From contig NZ_SHLD01000001.1 in assembly GCF_004217615.1 (NCBI RefSeq), positions 1,054,001 to 1,118,000 on the forward strand: DNA of 64,000 bases, written 5' to 3'. Below are positions 33,274 to 42,369 of the stretch, in pieces. Position 1 is the first letter of the stretch; each line of letters begins with the position of its first letter. The position numbers were made by a program, and so were the translations under genes. The notes beneath the pieces were generated by a model that searched no databases, was not told the origin of the DNA, and was given only the letters and a program-made list of their open reading frames with translations. Origin of the DNA: Micromonospora kangleipakensis (GTDB lineage Bacteria > Actinomycetota > Actinomycetes > Mycobacteriales > Micromonosporaceae).

Positions 33274-34090
33274 CGTGGGCCTCCTGCGGGACCGGCGCCT
33301 GCGGCGCCCCCTGGGTGACCGGCCAGGCCAGCCGGGCCCGTCGACGTTCCAGCAGCGCCCGGATCGGTACCTCCAGCGCGCCGGCCGCGCGCATCAACGG
33401 CCGTCCGGCGCGTACGGTGCCGCCGAGGCTGAGCACCTCCGCGGTACGCGGGTCGTGTGGCAGGCGGGCGATCACCGGCAGCCGCAGCGCCTTGCTGATC
33501 TCGCTGGTGCCATGCCCGTCCCCGACCACCAGCAGGCGCAGGGTGCCCGGCGGCACCCGGTGCTCGGCGAGGTCCCGCTCGACGGCGCGGATGGTGGCCC
33601 GGGTGGCGGAGAGGTCGGGCAGCTGGGCCCGGGTGACCAGCAGCACCACCGCGGCGGCCCGGAGCACCGGCCACGGTGGACCGGCGACCTGGAGCCGTCC
33701 ACAGTCGACCAGCACGTCGTACGGGGGCAGGCCCTTCTCCAGCCCGGCGAAGGAGTCGGCGAACCGCTGCCACAGCGGGGTGACGCTGCCGGCCTGGGCC
33801 GGGTCGACCACGCCGGGCAGCAGCAGCCGCTCCCGCTTCGGCGCGTCCAGGTCGACCAGCTGGGACCAGAAGGCGGTGTCCAGGTTGCCGTCGCGCAGCT
33901 CCCCGACGGCGAGTTCGCCGATGCCCCGGGGGCCGTCGAGCGCCCCGCCGAGGTAGCCGGCGAGGATCGAGCCGCCCGCCGGGTCGCACTCCGCCAGCAC
34001 GAGCCGCCGGTGCCAGCTCAGCGCGGCGGCGAGGGCCGAGGTGGTGACGCCGGGCGACCCCTTCGCCGAGACCAGGGCGATGATCGCCAT
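33263..34090 (-). CDS. CpaE-like MinD/ParA ATPase
   Basis: 275 residues. MAIIALVSAKGSPGVTTSAL holds a deviant Walker A (KGSPGVTT). LAECDPAGGSILAGYLGG and DVLVDCGRLQVAGP follow as the remaining nucleotide-site strands. CpaE/TadZ relatives localise the Tad machine at the pole. The stop of this gene overlaps the CpaF start. Confidence 0.8.
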   Translation of the reverse strand: MAIIALVSAKGSPGVTTSALAAALSWHRRLVLAECDPAGGSILAGYLGGALDGPRGIGELAVGELRDGNLDTAFWSQLVDLDAPKRERLLLPGVVDPAQAGSVTPLWQRFADSFAGLEKGLPPYDVLVDCGRLQVAGPPWPVLRAAAVVLLVTRAQLPDLSATRATIRAVERDLAEHRVPPGTLRLLVVGDGHGTSEISKALRLPVIARLPHDPRTAEVLSLGGTVRAGRPLMRAAGALEVPIRALLERRRARLAWPVTQGAPQAPVPQEAHGAV

Positions 34091-34746
34091 CAGGCCGCCT
34101 CGGTGAGCACGACCGCGATCCGGTCGTCGGCGGCCAGCACCACCACGGCGGGCACGTCGCGTACGGCGAGGGCCAGGTAGACCACCACGTCGTCGTTCTC
34201 CGGGGTGGCGGTGTCGATCACGGTGGCCTCGAACCGGGTGCCGCCGCTGCGCGCCGGACCCTCGGCGTTGGAGTCCGGGGTGCTGACCAGGAGCACCTTG
34301 TCCCCGGGGTGCAGCTTGCGGGCCGGCACCTGGCTCGGCTCCAGGCCGAGCGCGATCTGCTGCTGGCCGGGGCCGAGCAGCGGGTCGTCGGTGAGCTGGG
34401 CCCGGGTCAACAGGGTGCCGGGGGTCAGCGACACGGCGGCCCGCAGGCCCACCACCTCGTTCAGCCGGCGGGCCGGCACCGGCGCCAGGCCCTGGCCACC
34501 GGAGACCTGCACCGCGACCAGGTCGGCGGCGCTGAGCTGCCGGCCCACCTCGACCGGCCGGGCCACCGCCAGGTAGCTGCCGGTCGCCCGGACCGAGGTG
34601 ACCGCGAAGGCCGCGCCCAGCCCGCCGAGGGCGATCAGCAGGACCGCCAGGCCGAGCAGGCCGGGCCGTACCCGCCGCTGCCGGACCACCTTGGGGGGCG
34701 CCACCGGGGCGTCCACCGGGGTCCCGTTCCGCGTCACCAGACTCAC
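34090..34746 (-). CDS. SAF-domain pilus protein (CpaB/RcpC-like)
   Basis: 218 residues from the GTG at 34746 (GTGA overlap). One N-terminal membrane helix (LLGLAVLLIALGGLGAAFAV), then a SAF domain (YLAVARPVEVGRQLSAADLV, with TPGTLLTRAQLTDDPLL). Periplasmic-equivalent assembly factor binding the pilus or cell wall. Confidence 0.82.
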   Translation of the reverse strand: MSLVTRNGTPVDAPVAPPKVVRQRRVRPGLLGLAVLLIALGGLGAAFAVTSVRATGSYLAVARPVEVGRQLSAADLVAVQVSGGQGLAPVPARRLNEVVGLRAAVSLTPGTLLTRAQLTDDPLLGPGQQQIALGLEPSQVPARKLHPGDKVLLVSTPDSNAEGPARSGGTRFEATVIDTATPENDDVVVYLALAVRDVPAVVVLAADDRIAVVLTEAA

Positions 34747-35705
34747 CGCGTCACCACCTGAAGTTCGTCGATTTCCACCGGGACCGTGCCGCTGTTCCGC
34801 TGCTGGGGGATGTCGCCGCTCGGGTCGCCGTCGCCCGCCTCCCAGTGCACCGTCCAGTACGTGGTGGCGCTGACCTGGTAGGTGTCGGCCCGGCGGTAGC
34901 CCTGGTCGTAGCCGCAGTCCGGGGAGGTCAGGCCGGCCCGGGGACCGTCCGCCTGGTAGGGGGTGCCCGGCCTGGTGCAGGTGACCCGGGTGCCGTCGCC
35001 CATGTTCCAGACGATCCGGTCCACCCTGGCCGTGAGGCGGACGGTGAGCCCGCGGTCGGAGGCGGACGCGCTCAGCGGGCCGAAGTAGCTGGCGCCGCCG
35101 CCGGCCCACATCCAGACCGGCAGCCCGACCAGGCCCGGCCCCTTGCTGCGCCGGGGAGCGACCGCGATCCGGGGCGGGAGCAGCGAGATCGAGGCGAGCG
35201 CCCGCCGGGCCAGCTCCTCCGGGTCCGGCGGGGCGCCGTAGCCGGGCGGCGGGCCGTCCCGCAGCACCACGGTCTGCGCGCCGAGGTCGCCGCCGTTGCA
35301 GGTCTGGACGTACCACTGCTTGCCGTCGGGGGCGGGGGGCTGCGGCTCGGCGACCTTGTAGTAGCAGCCGTCGCCGGTGTTGAACCAGCCCAGGATGTCG
35401 TCGTAGCAGGGGATCACCCGGCCGTTCCACCGGCACTTCGCCGTGCCGCCGGAGCCGCCACCGCCGGTGTCCCCGCCGCCGCCCGGCCCGCCCGGCCCAC
35501 CCGGCACGCCGGGGTCGTCGTCCCAGACGTTGCAGTCGGTCTGCCCGGGCGGGCATTCGGCGCCCGGATCGCCGGGCCCGGCGGCGGAGGCGGGCGCGCC
35601 GGTCAGCGCCAGCAGCAGCGTCAGCCCGGCTGCGGCGAGCAGCCGGCGGGGGGTCCCGGCCTCGATCGGCCGGGCCGGGACGCCCCCTCCTCCCCAGGTC
35701 AGCAC
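34743..35705 (-). CDS. Secreted protein with PKD-like domain in the Tad operon
   Basis: About 320 residues from the GTG at 35705, chosen because it overlaps the upstream stop region; an ATG at 35744 would also fit. The signal peptide LLAAAGLTLLLALTGAPASA is followed by a Gly/Pro-rich linker, six or more Cys, and a PKD-type strand pair with VDRIVWNMGDGTRVTCTRPG and TYQVSATTYWTVHW. PKD folds mediate surface contacts, so it may be a pilus tip or cell-surface adhesion component. Not a known Tad core gene. Confidence 0.7.
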   Translation of the reverse strand: MLTWGGGGVPARPIEAGTPRRLLAAAGLTLLLALTGAPASAAGPGDPGAECPPGQTDCNVWDDDPGVPGGPGGPGGGGDTGGGGSGGTAKCRWNGRVIPCYDDILGWFNTGDGCYYKVAEPQPPAPDGKQWYVQTCNGGDLGAQTVVLRDGPPPGYGAPPDPEELARRALASISLLPPRIAVAPRRSKGPGLVGLPVWMWAGGGASYFGPLSASASDRGLTVRLTARVDRIVWNMGDGTRVTCTRPGTPYQADGPRAGLTSPDCGYDQGYRRADTYQVSATTYWTVHWEAGDGDPSGDIPQQRNSGTVPVEIDELQVVTR

Positions 35706-36265
35706 GGCTGGTCCTGGTGCGCGGCGCCGAGGTTGACCAGCCACCGGCCGTCGGGGTAGCGGGTCGCGGTGGCGGTCGCCAGGTAGCGGCCCCCGCCGGA
35801 GCCCGGCACCACCCGCCGGTCCTTGGCGTAGACCAGCCGGTAGCCGGTCGCGTCCAGGCAGTCCTGGATCTCCACCGTGGGTGGGTCGGCGGCCAGGCTG
35901 ACCGAAACGACGGTGGGATTGGAAACGAGTGTGCCGGTACGCATCGCGCCGTGCTCCTTCGCCTCACGAATTGCCAGTCGTACCCGGGTCAGCAGCGGAT
36001 CCGCCACGAATCGGGCCAATGCCGGATGCGTCGGATCGCTGTGCGCACTCGCCGCCCGGGACGCCTCGAGATAGCCGGAATAGGCGGCGAGGGCCGCCTT
36101 TCCCGCCGCCTCGTCGGCGGCGTCCGAATGGGCGACCGGGGTGGCGTCGTGGTCCGCCGGGGGGCGGGTCGCCGTCTCCCGGTCGGCGCCGCAGCCGGCG
36201 CTCGTACCCAGCACGGCAAGGCTGAGCAGGCAGGATGTCCATCGGCGGGATTGCCGTGTACGCAA
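35699..36265 (-). CDS. Tad-locus lipoprotein
   Basis: 188 residues from the TTG at 36265 with GAGGAGGG seven bases upstream. The signal sequence ends in a lipobox (LAVLGTSAGC). The globular part (YSGYLEASRAASAHSDPTHP, then VVSVSLAADPPTVEIQDCLD) is similar in layout to small extracellular proteins that open Tad operons. First gene of the unit; the promoter should lie upstream. Confidence 0.75.
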   Translation of the reverse strand: MRTRQSRRWTSCLLSLAVLGTSAGCGADRETATRPPADHDATPVAHSDAADEAAGKAALAAYSGYLEASRAASAHSDPTHPALARFVADPLLTRVRLAIREAKEHGAMRTGTLVSNPTVVSVSLAADPPTVEIQDCLDATGYRLVYAKDRRVVPGSGGGRYLATATATRYPDGRWLVNLGAAHQDQPC

Positions 36266-36868
36266 CGCCGGGCCCTCCTCGGTGGCGGCCCGGAGCCGCC
36301 TGGCGGGCGTGCTCCGGGCAGGCGGAAGCGCGCCCGGATGTGCTCTGCCGGGCCTGAAGTCGCTGCCGCTGCATTTATCTGTACGGATCTTTTACAAATT
36401 CGAAACCTGATGTCTCCGGTCGGCCTCCGACGCCAATTGCTTGGGGGTTGCGTCGTACCCAAGGGGCGAGCATAGGCTGACGCTCGCCGATGCAACAGAG
36501 GCAATTCATTTGATCACGCTCAGTGATGACGGGTGGTGATGACGGGTGGGTGTCCGGAGGGTGACGCGACGGCCCGGTCCGGCGGCGGCCGTCGGTCGGC
36601 ACGGACCGACCGGTCCGGCGGTCGGGTGGCCGGCGGGCGGGCGGCCGGCCGGTGGATTGGGTGGCATCGGTGCCTCTGGTCCGATCCGTCCCGCCGCCCT
36701 TCGGGCCGTCGAAGGGGTCGCGCCGGTCGCCGGCCGGGCGCTGCCGTCAACCCGGGTCCGCTCGACCGGCACGCCACTTTCCGCGCCATCCGCCACTCGC
36801 CGATCGGCAGAATTTCACTCTCCGTGCTCCGAAGTGGAACACACCGCGACCGTCCGGCGGGGCCCGCG
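36266..36868. other. Divergent regulatory region of the Tad locus
   Basis: About 600 bases between the lipoprotein and prepilin peptidase genes without a supported gene. It contains the AT-richest patch nearby (GATCTTTTACAAATTCGAAA, 36386-36405), a likely promoter area, and a direct repeat of GATGACGGGTG at about 36525 and 36538. Confidence 0.4.
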
Positions 36869-37660
36869 ATGACCGGTCGAGGGCTCCGGACCGCCGACCG
36901 GGCGGCCACCGGGGAGGCTTCCGCGCCGAGCGCCCGTCCGGCCGTACGCCTGCTGGCCGCCCTGGCGGTCGTACCGCCGCTGCGGCTGGCGGTGGCCCGG
37001 TACGCCGTACCGCCGGGGTCCGCGGACCGGACCGGGTGCGACGGCTGCGGCGCGCCGATCGGCCTGGACCGGCCGGTGCCGGCGCTCGGGCCGGCGGCCC
37101 GCTGCCCGGGCTGCCGTGCGCGGGTCGGGGCGGCGCCGGGCGCGGTCGAGCTGGCCCTGGTCGCGGCGCTGGCGGTGCTCGCGCTGGCCGGCGGTTCGGT
37201 CGCCGAGCTGGCCGCGACGGCCTGGTGGCTGGCCTGGGCGGTGCCGCTGGCCCTGGTCGACGCGGCCGTGCACCGGCTGCCCGACCGGCTCAGCTACCCG
37301 GCGGCGGCCGGCACCTGGGCGCTGCTCGGGCTGGCCGCGCTGACCGGGCCCGGACCGGCGCCATGGCTGCGCGCCACGCTCGCCGGGTCGGGCCTCGCGC
37401 TCGGGTTCGCGGCGACCACCCTGCTGCTGGGTCGGCGCGGGTTCGGGCTCGGCGACGCCAAGCTGGCGCTGAGCGTGGGGGCGCTGCTCGGCTGGTACGG
37501 CTGGCCGGTCCTGCTGGCCGGGCTGGTGCTCGCCTTCGCCCTCTCCGCGCTGGTCGCCCTCACCCTGCTGGCGACTCGCCGGGTCCGCTGGTCCAGCCAC
37601 CTCCCCTTCGGCCCGTTCCTGATCATCGCCACCCCCCTGACGCTCCTCCTCACCCCCTGA
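36869..37660 (+). CDS. Prepilin peptidase (A24 family)
   Basis: 263 residues from the ATG at 36869. The two catalytic Asp are in LVDAAVHRLPDRLSYPAA and GFGLGDAKLALSVGALLG (GxGDxK). Two Cys pairs (GCDGCG and RCPGCRA) form the zinc-binding loop of long prepilin peptidases. About seven membrane helices. Cleaves and often methylates pilin leaders; it faces away from the Tad operon it serves. Confidence 0.9.
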   Translation: MTGRGLRTADRAATGEASAPSARPAVRLLAALAVVPPLRLAVARYAVPPGSADRTGCDGCGAPIGLDRPVPALGPAARCPGCRARVGAAPGAVELALVAALAVLALAGGSVAELAATAWWLAWAVPLALVDAAVHRLPDRLSYPAAAGTWALLGLAALTGPGPAPWLRATLAGSGLALGFAATTLLLGRRGFGLGDAKLALSVGALLGWYGWPVLLAGLVLAFALSALVALTLLATRRVRWSSHLPFGPFLIIATPLTLLLTP

Positions 37661-37731
37661 CCGCCCGTTCGATCAAGGAGTTGTGGTGCCCGGTTCGTCC
37701 GTGATGAACGAGGCGGCGGCGGGGTGCGGCG

Positions 37732-38361
37732 TCAGCGGCGGGCGGGGTGGGTCAGGGGGCGGCGGGCCGCGCGGCGGACGCGCCAGTGCAGGGCCTCGGC
37801 GAGTGGGCGGGCCGCGAGCGGGGTGAACAGGGTGCCGAACAGGGCACCGAGGAGCAGGCCGGCGGCCACGTCGTGCGGGTAGTGCACGCCGATGAACGTG
37901 CGGGAGAGCGCGGCGAGCAGCGCCAGCGGGGCGGCGACCAGCCCGATCCGCCGGTGCAGCAGCAGGGTTGCGGCGGCCAGTGCGCCGGCGATGGTGGCGT
38001 GGTTGCTCGGGAAGGACCAGTCGCCCGCCGGCGGGCAGTGGGCGGCCACGATCACCAGGTCGGCCGGGCTGCGGCAGGGGCGGTCCTCGGCGACCAGGTC
38101 CTTGAGCCCCTCGCTGCCGCCGTACGCCATGAGCACCGACACCGGGGCGGCGAGGGCGAGCGCCCGCCCCCGGATGTCACCGCCGAGCAGCCGGGTCGCC
38201 GCGGCGAGCAGCAGCAGTACGCCGAGCAGCAGGACCGCCCCCTCGGTGAAGTGGTTGGCGAACCAGTGGACCGGCTGGGGCGTGCCGTCGGCGAAGTCGA
38301 CGATGTCGCGGTACCACTCGACGCTGATGTCGGGAACATCGGTCATAACGGTGTCAGTCAT
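37732..38361 (-). CDS. PAP2-family phosphatase
   Basis: 209 residues. The three PAP2 motifs are KDLVAEDRPCRSP (KxxxxxxRP), WSFPSNHATIAGA (PSxH) and SRTFIGVHYPHDVAAG (SRxxxxxHxxxD). Six membrane helices. Likely hydrolyses undecaprenyl-diphosphate or phosphatidate at the membrane. An alternative ATG lies at 38346. Confidence 0.9.
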   Translation of the reverse strand: MTDTVMTDVPDISVEWYRDIVDFADGTPQPVHWFANHFTEGAVLLLGVLLLLAAATRLLGGDIRGRALALAAPVSVLMAYGGSEGLKDLVAEDRPCRSPADLVIVAAHCPPAGDWSFPSNHATIAGALAAATLLLHRRIGLVAAPLALLAALSRTFIGVHYPHDVAAGLLLGALFGTLFTPLAARPLAEALHWRVRRAARRPLTHPARR

Positions 38362-38480
38362 GAATCACCTCACCAAATGTTCATACTCCGTTCACCTCCA
38401 CGGCACAGTAGGAATCGACGGGTGGGCACGCAGTGCGCGAAGGTCCGGCCCTTCACCTGACCTTCGTCCAGGGGTTCCGC

Positions 38481-38981
38481 TCAGTCGGTGGCAGCAGGCT
38501 CGGCGGGCTGGCGCTGGCCCGGCTGGGCGGTCAGCCCGGACATCCGCTCGACCACCGCCTCCAGCGCCTCGAAGGCGTACGCCCAGTTGTGGCACTTGAA
38601 GCTGCGCAGCCCCTCGATGGGGGTGCGGCAGTCGGCGCAGTACACCCCGGGGATCGCGTCCGGCACCTCGGTGTTGACGTACTTGCGCTCGCCGAGGATC
38701 ACCCGGGCGATCATCGCCCGGTCGTGCACGCCGTGCAGCGCCGACGCGACGATGTCGTACCAGTTGGCCCGCCGGCCGCACTTCGGGCAGTCCGGCTCGT
38801 CGCCGCTGACCCAGAGCGGCGCGCCGATAGTGCGCGCCGGCATCCCGAGCAGCTTCTCCAGCCGGCGTACGTCCGGCTCCGGCGTCGTCCAGCGGTGCCG
38901 GCCCGGCAGCGAGGCGGGCGAGTCGTAGACGGCGCGGAACACGACCGGATCCACCTCCACGGTCTCGCGCTTGCTGGTCAT
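38481..38981 (-). CDS. Zinc-binding hypothetical protein
   Basis: 166 residues from the ATG at 38981 with GAGGAGG upstream. Two Cys pairs, DCPKCGRRANWYD and YCADCRTPI, plus FKCHNWAYAFEALE, suggest a zinc-stabilised fold. Preceded by KLLGMPARTIGAPLWVSGDE. No family recognised; cytosolic. Confidence 0.65.
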   Translation of the reverse strand: MTSKRETVEVDPVVFRAVYDSPASLPGRHRWTTPEPDVRRLEKLLGMPARTIGAPLWVSGDEPDCPKCGRRANWYDIVASALHGVHDRAMIARVILGERKYVNTEVPDAIPGVYCADCRTPIEGLRSFKCHNWAYAFEALEAVVERMSGLTAQPGQRQPAEPAATD

Positions 38982-39199
38982 GCGATACCTCCTCGACGCT
39001 CGGTGGCACCACCGTCCTATCAGGTGAACGGGGCGCGCAGCCGGATCAAGGACACGACACGGCGGGTCAGCGGTGTCGCGCAGGGTGCTGCACATCAGGC
39101 GCGGCGTCGGCATCCGCCACTGACCGTCCCTGTCGCCGGCCGGGTTCAGCCGCCGGTCGAGCTGGTCAGCCCTGGTGCGCCGATGCCGGCGTCGGCTGG

Positions 39200-39487
39200 T
39201 CAGATGTCGACGGCCAGGCGGACCGTCACCATGTCTCCCACCTCAAGCCCTTCGGCCTTCCGCACCGACGCCCGCACCGGCACGATGTACCGCCCGTCTT
39301 TCGGAAACAGCGACGTCTCCCACCCGGTCCCCCCGATCTGCGCCCGGACCGGAACCATGCCCCAGCCGTAGGTCACCAACGCGGACATCGCGGCCAGTTC
39401 ACCGCACTCCTCTTCCGGAACCGTGATGAAATGCCACGGCGCCGGGCCTTTCCAGAACCACATCTCGCCGGTGAACTCCAGGTTCAT
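39200..39487 (-). CDS. DUF1905 protein
   Basis: 95 residues from the ATG at 39487. MNLEFTGEMWFWKGPAPWHF, then ALVTYGWGMVPVRAQIGGTG, ETSLFPKDGRYIVPVRASVR and EGLEVGDMVTVRLAVDI are the family pattern of a small beta-barrel. Function unknown. It is the last gene before the integrase relic. Confidence 0.85.
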   Translation of the reverse strand: MNLEFTGEMWFWKGPAPWHFITVPEEECGELAAMSALVTYGWGMVPVRAQIGGTGWETSLFPKDGRYIVPVRASVRKAEGLEVGDMVTVRLAVDI

Positions 39488-39509
39488 CCGATCACCCCGC
39501 CCACCTCGG

Positions 39510-39611
39510 GTTTCCCGCAACGGCGTCGAGCCACAGGACGTACAGCAGGCGCTGAGGCACGCCAACACCCTGGAAACCTACGTGCACCGGCTGCCGAAGA
39601 GGGACCCGCCG
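39510..39611 (+). pseudogene. Integrase C-terminal scrap (left of the LtrA pair)
   Basis: In frame from 39519 the sequence reads NGVEPQDVQQALRHAN followed by TLETYVHRLPKRDPP, the end of a tyrosine recombinase including the Tyr of ETYVH. The upstream HxxR motif is missing. Nearly the same sequence recurs in the same orientation at 42409. Confidence 0.65.
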
Positions 39612-39700
39612 GTCTTCAAGCTCGCGCAGCTCGCTGGCCACGAGCAACACCGACACGGGCGTCGGCGCTGCTGCCAGCGTCTCGCCGCCCACCTCCGCGG

Positions 39701-40876
39701 TCAGCCGGGGCGCCCCCGCAGCATGGCCCGGGTCAACCGCCCGCCCATGGCGTCCCCGACCACCACCCCGGCCAACACCAGCACGACGAGGGTGGTGACC
39801 AGCACCGGGGGCCAGCCGCCCACCAACGGTGCCGCAGCCGCCAGCACCAGCAGCCAGAGCACCCGGTGCCACGGGAGCATGCCGGCGATCCGGTAGGTGA
39901 ACAGGGTGCGCCCGAGCAGGAACAGCGCGGGCCCGCCGAGGATCAGGGCGGTCCAGCGCGCCGGTGTGTCGCCGGTGGACCGGTCGATGACCAGGTCGAA
40001 ACCGGCGGCGGTGCAGACGATGCCGGCCAACATCACCAGGTGGGTGTACGGTGCCAGCCGTGTCGCCCGCCGGAGCAGCTGCGCCGACGACATCCGCACG
40101 ATGGAACCGGCCCCCAGGACGTAGATCTGCCAGAGCAGCAGCATGGTGACGAAGGCGGCCAGGAAGGCGGCCAGCCGTGCGCGGGTGAAGTCCGCGGCGT
40201 TGATCTCCAGGGCCGGTACCAGGATGATGTCGCCGAGCGCCAGGATGACGAACTGCTGGTACCGCTCGCCCAGGTGCTCGGTCGTCTTCTCGTACTGTCC
40301 GACCGGTACCCGGCCGAGCCGGGGTGTGGGGTAGCGCGCCGCAGCCGCGACGTAGTCGATCGCCACCGCGACGGTCCAGAGCGTCCATCGCGGCGCGTCC
40401 GGCAGCAGCGCCCCGACGACCCAGAAGACGCCGGAGACCAGGAACCAGACAAGGAAGCGCGCCGCACGCTCCTCGGCCGGATGCCGGTGCTGGTGCAACA
40501 CGCTCACCAGCACCAGACCCCGCACCACGTGCGGGGTCACGTATCCGGCGGCGAAGATCAGCGCGTGCGCGTCGGAGGCCAGCGCCGCTGCCATCAACAC
40601 GGCACCGAGCATGGTCACCATCAGGATGACCTGGATCGGACGCTGGTCGGGGTCGTAGAAGTCGGTGGTGGTCGAGGTGATCGACCAGGTCCACCAGATG
40701 GCCATCAGCATGAGCACGACCGGCCCGACGCCGGCCCACGAGTCCCGCTCGGCGATCAGCATCGAGGTCAGCGCCAGGGCGGCCACGAAGACGACGTCGA
40801 AGAGCAGCTCCAGCAGGGTCGCCCGGGTCGACCCGTTCGGCCGGCGCACCAGCTCGGTGCTGTCTCCGGTCGTCAT
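39701..40876 (-). CDS. LtrA-family (low temperature requirement A) membrane protein
   Basis: 391 residues from the ATG at 40876. About eleven membrane helices; LLELLFDVVFVAALALTSML, AIWWTWSITSTTTDFYDPDQ and YQQFVILALGDIILVPAL are LtrA signatures. Function of the family is unresolved; named from Listeria cold-sensitive mutants. Divergent from a paralogue at 41178, with integrase scraps outside both. Confidence 0.85.
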   Translation of the reverse strand: MTTGDSTELVRRPNGSTRATLLELLFDVVFVAALALTSMLIAERDSWAGVGPVVLMLMAIWWTWSITSTTTDFYDPDQRPIQVILMVTMLGAVLMAAALASDAHALIFAAGYVTPHVVRGLVLVSVLHQHRHPAEERAARFLVWFLVSGVFWVVGALLPDAPRWTLWTVAVAIDYVAAAARYPTPRLGRVPVGQYEKTTEHLGERYQQFVILALGDIILVPALEINAADFTRARLAAFLAAFVTMLLLWQIYVLGAGSIVRMSSAQLLRRATRLAPYTHLVMLAGIVCTAAGFDLVIDRSTGDTPARWTALILGGPALFLLGRTLFTYRIAGMLPWHRVLWLLVLAAAAPLVGGWPPVLVTTLVVLVLAGVVVGDAMGGRLTRAMLRGRPG

Positions 40877-41177
40877 GCCCGGCCTCCCGCCGCCCGTCAC
40901 ACCCGGTCGCGCGGGCGACGCCGGGGCCGCGTTGCACGCCGGCCGCCGGGCGTACGGCCCCCGGCGCTGCATCCTCGAGGATTATCGGTGCCGCCGGGGT
41001 GGCCCGTCCCCGGATCGGCAAGTCCGGCCGGCGGCCGGATTATCAGCTCGAGCGCAGGCTTGACAACAGCGGCTACGAGCGCACCGACCGGCGCCTTGCT
41101 CTTGTCGCCATCTGGGGCGCGATGGCGTGGTACGACTGCCTTAATGCTGGCGCGGAGCCGACAGAACGGGCGAGCGG
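40877..41177. promoter_or_regulatory. Divergent region between the two LtrA genes
   Basis: The 301 bases hold no gene. A GGATTATC motif occurs twice in direct orientation, in CTCGAGGATTATCGG near 40979 and in CCGGATTATCAGCTCGAG near 41035. ATCCTCGAGGAT is a 12-base palindrome at about 40973-40984. TTGACA at about 41059 could be a -35 element toward the right-hand gene. Regulatory role inferred. Confidence 0.4.
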
Positions 41178-42365
41178 ATGGCGGGTGAGGCGGGCGAGCT
41201 CCTGCGGAGACCGGAGGTGCCACAGCGGGCGACGTTCCTGGAACTGTTCTTCGACCTGGCGTTTGTCGTCGCGCTCACCCAGCTCTCCCAAGGGCTGGCC
41301 GATGATCTCAGCTGGCGCGGCGCCTTCCAGACGCTGGTGCTGCTGCTGGCCATGTGGTGGGTCTGGTCCATCACGGCGGCGGTAACCGACAGGTACGACC
41401 CGCAGCGGCCGGCGATACAGCTGCTGGTCCTCGCGACCTTGGGCGGCAGTCTGGTGATGGCCGCCGCGGCGCCCCAGGCGTTCGGCAAGCGGGGCCTGAT
41501 CTTCGCAGGCGCGTACGTCGCCATCCAGATCGGCCGCGGCTTCTTCCTCCTGCTCGCCCTGCGGGGCCGCGAACTGAAGCGCAGAATCGGACGGTCGCTG
41601 TTCTGGTTCGGTGTGTCCGCAGTGCCGTGGATCGCGGGGGCGATCGCGCACGGTACGGCGCGTGGGGTGCTGTGGGCGCTGGCGGTGGCCGTGGACTACG
41701 CGGGATTCGCACTCGGCTGGCCCACGCCGGGGCTGGGCCGCTCGCCCAGGTCGGAGTGGCAGGTCGTGCCCGAGCACCTGGCCGAGCGCTACCGCCAGTT
41801 CTTCATCATCGCACTCGGCGAGTTGATCCTGGTCACCGCGTTGACCCTCGGTCGCAGCGACTTCGCGGCGGACCAGACCGCAGCGTTCGTGGTCTCGATC
41901 GCCACCACCGTACTGATCTGGCGGATCTACATCTACCGCGCCGGGGAGGTACTGGCCGCGGCCATCGAAGCATCCCCCGACCCACTCCGCCTCACCCTCT
42001 CGGCGACATACGCCCACATGGTCATGGTGGCCGGCATCGTCGTCACCTCCGTCGGCGACAAATTCGTCATCACCCATCCGCTCGGACACACCCCACCGGG
42101 CTGGATCGCCGTCATCCTCGGCGGACCCGCGCTGTTCCTGGCCGGACGTGCCCACTTCGAGTACGCCGTGTTCGGCCGGGTGTCCCGGGATCGGCCGATC
42201 GGACTGCTCGTGCTGGCCGCCATGGCCCCGGTGATGCTCCTCGTACCGCCGCTGATGGCCGCCCTCGCCGCAACCGCAGTCCTCACCGCAGTCGCGGTCG
42301 CCGACACGACCCGCGCCCGGCGGCGCCCATCCGCGCCGCCCTCGCCACCAGGCGGACCATCGTGA
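41178..42365 (+). CDS. LtrA-family membrane protein (paralogue)
   Basis: 395 residues. ATFLELFFDLAFVVALTQLS, MWWVWSITAAVTDRYDPQRP and YRQFFIIALGELILVTALTL repeat the signatures of the gene at 39701, with about eleven helices. Convincing codon bias and ATG start. The two copies differ in most positions, so they are old paralogues or separate acquisitions. Confidence 0.87.
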   Translation: MAGEAGELLRRPEVPQRATFLELFFDLAFVVALTQLSQGLADDLSWRGAFQTLVLLLAMWWVWSITAAVTDRYDPQRPAIQLLVLATLGGSLVMAAAAPQAFGKRGLIFAGAYVAIQIGRGFFLLLALRGRELKRRIGRSLFWFGVSAVPWIAGAIAHGTARGVLWALAVAVDYAGFALGWPTPGLGRSPRSEWQVVPEHLAERYRQFFIIALGELILVTALTLGRSDFAADQTAAFVVSIATTVLIWRIYIYRAGEVLAAAIEASPDPLRLTLSATYAHMVMVAGIVVTSVGDKFVITHPLGHTPPGWIAVILGGPALFLAGRAHFEYAVFGRVSRDRPIGLLVLAAMAPVMLLVPPLMAALAATAVLTAVAVADTTRARRRPSAPPSPPGGPS

Positions 42366-42369
42366 CAGG

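Noticed and set aside
31756-34180. Plus-strand long frames opposite the Tad ATPase and CpaE-like genes
   Set aside because: Low-complexity translations without motifs; the minus strand has textbook domains.
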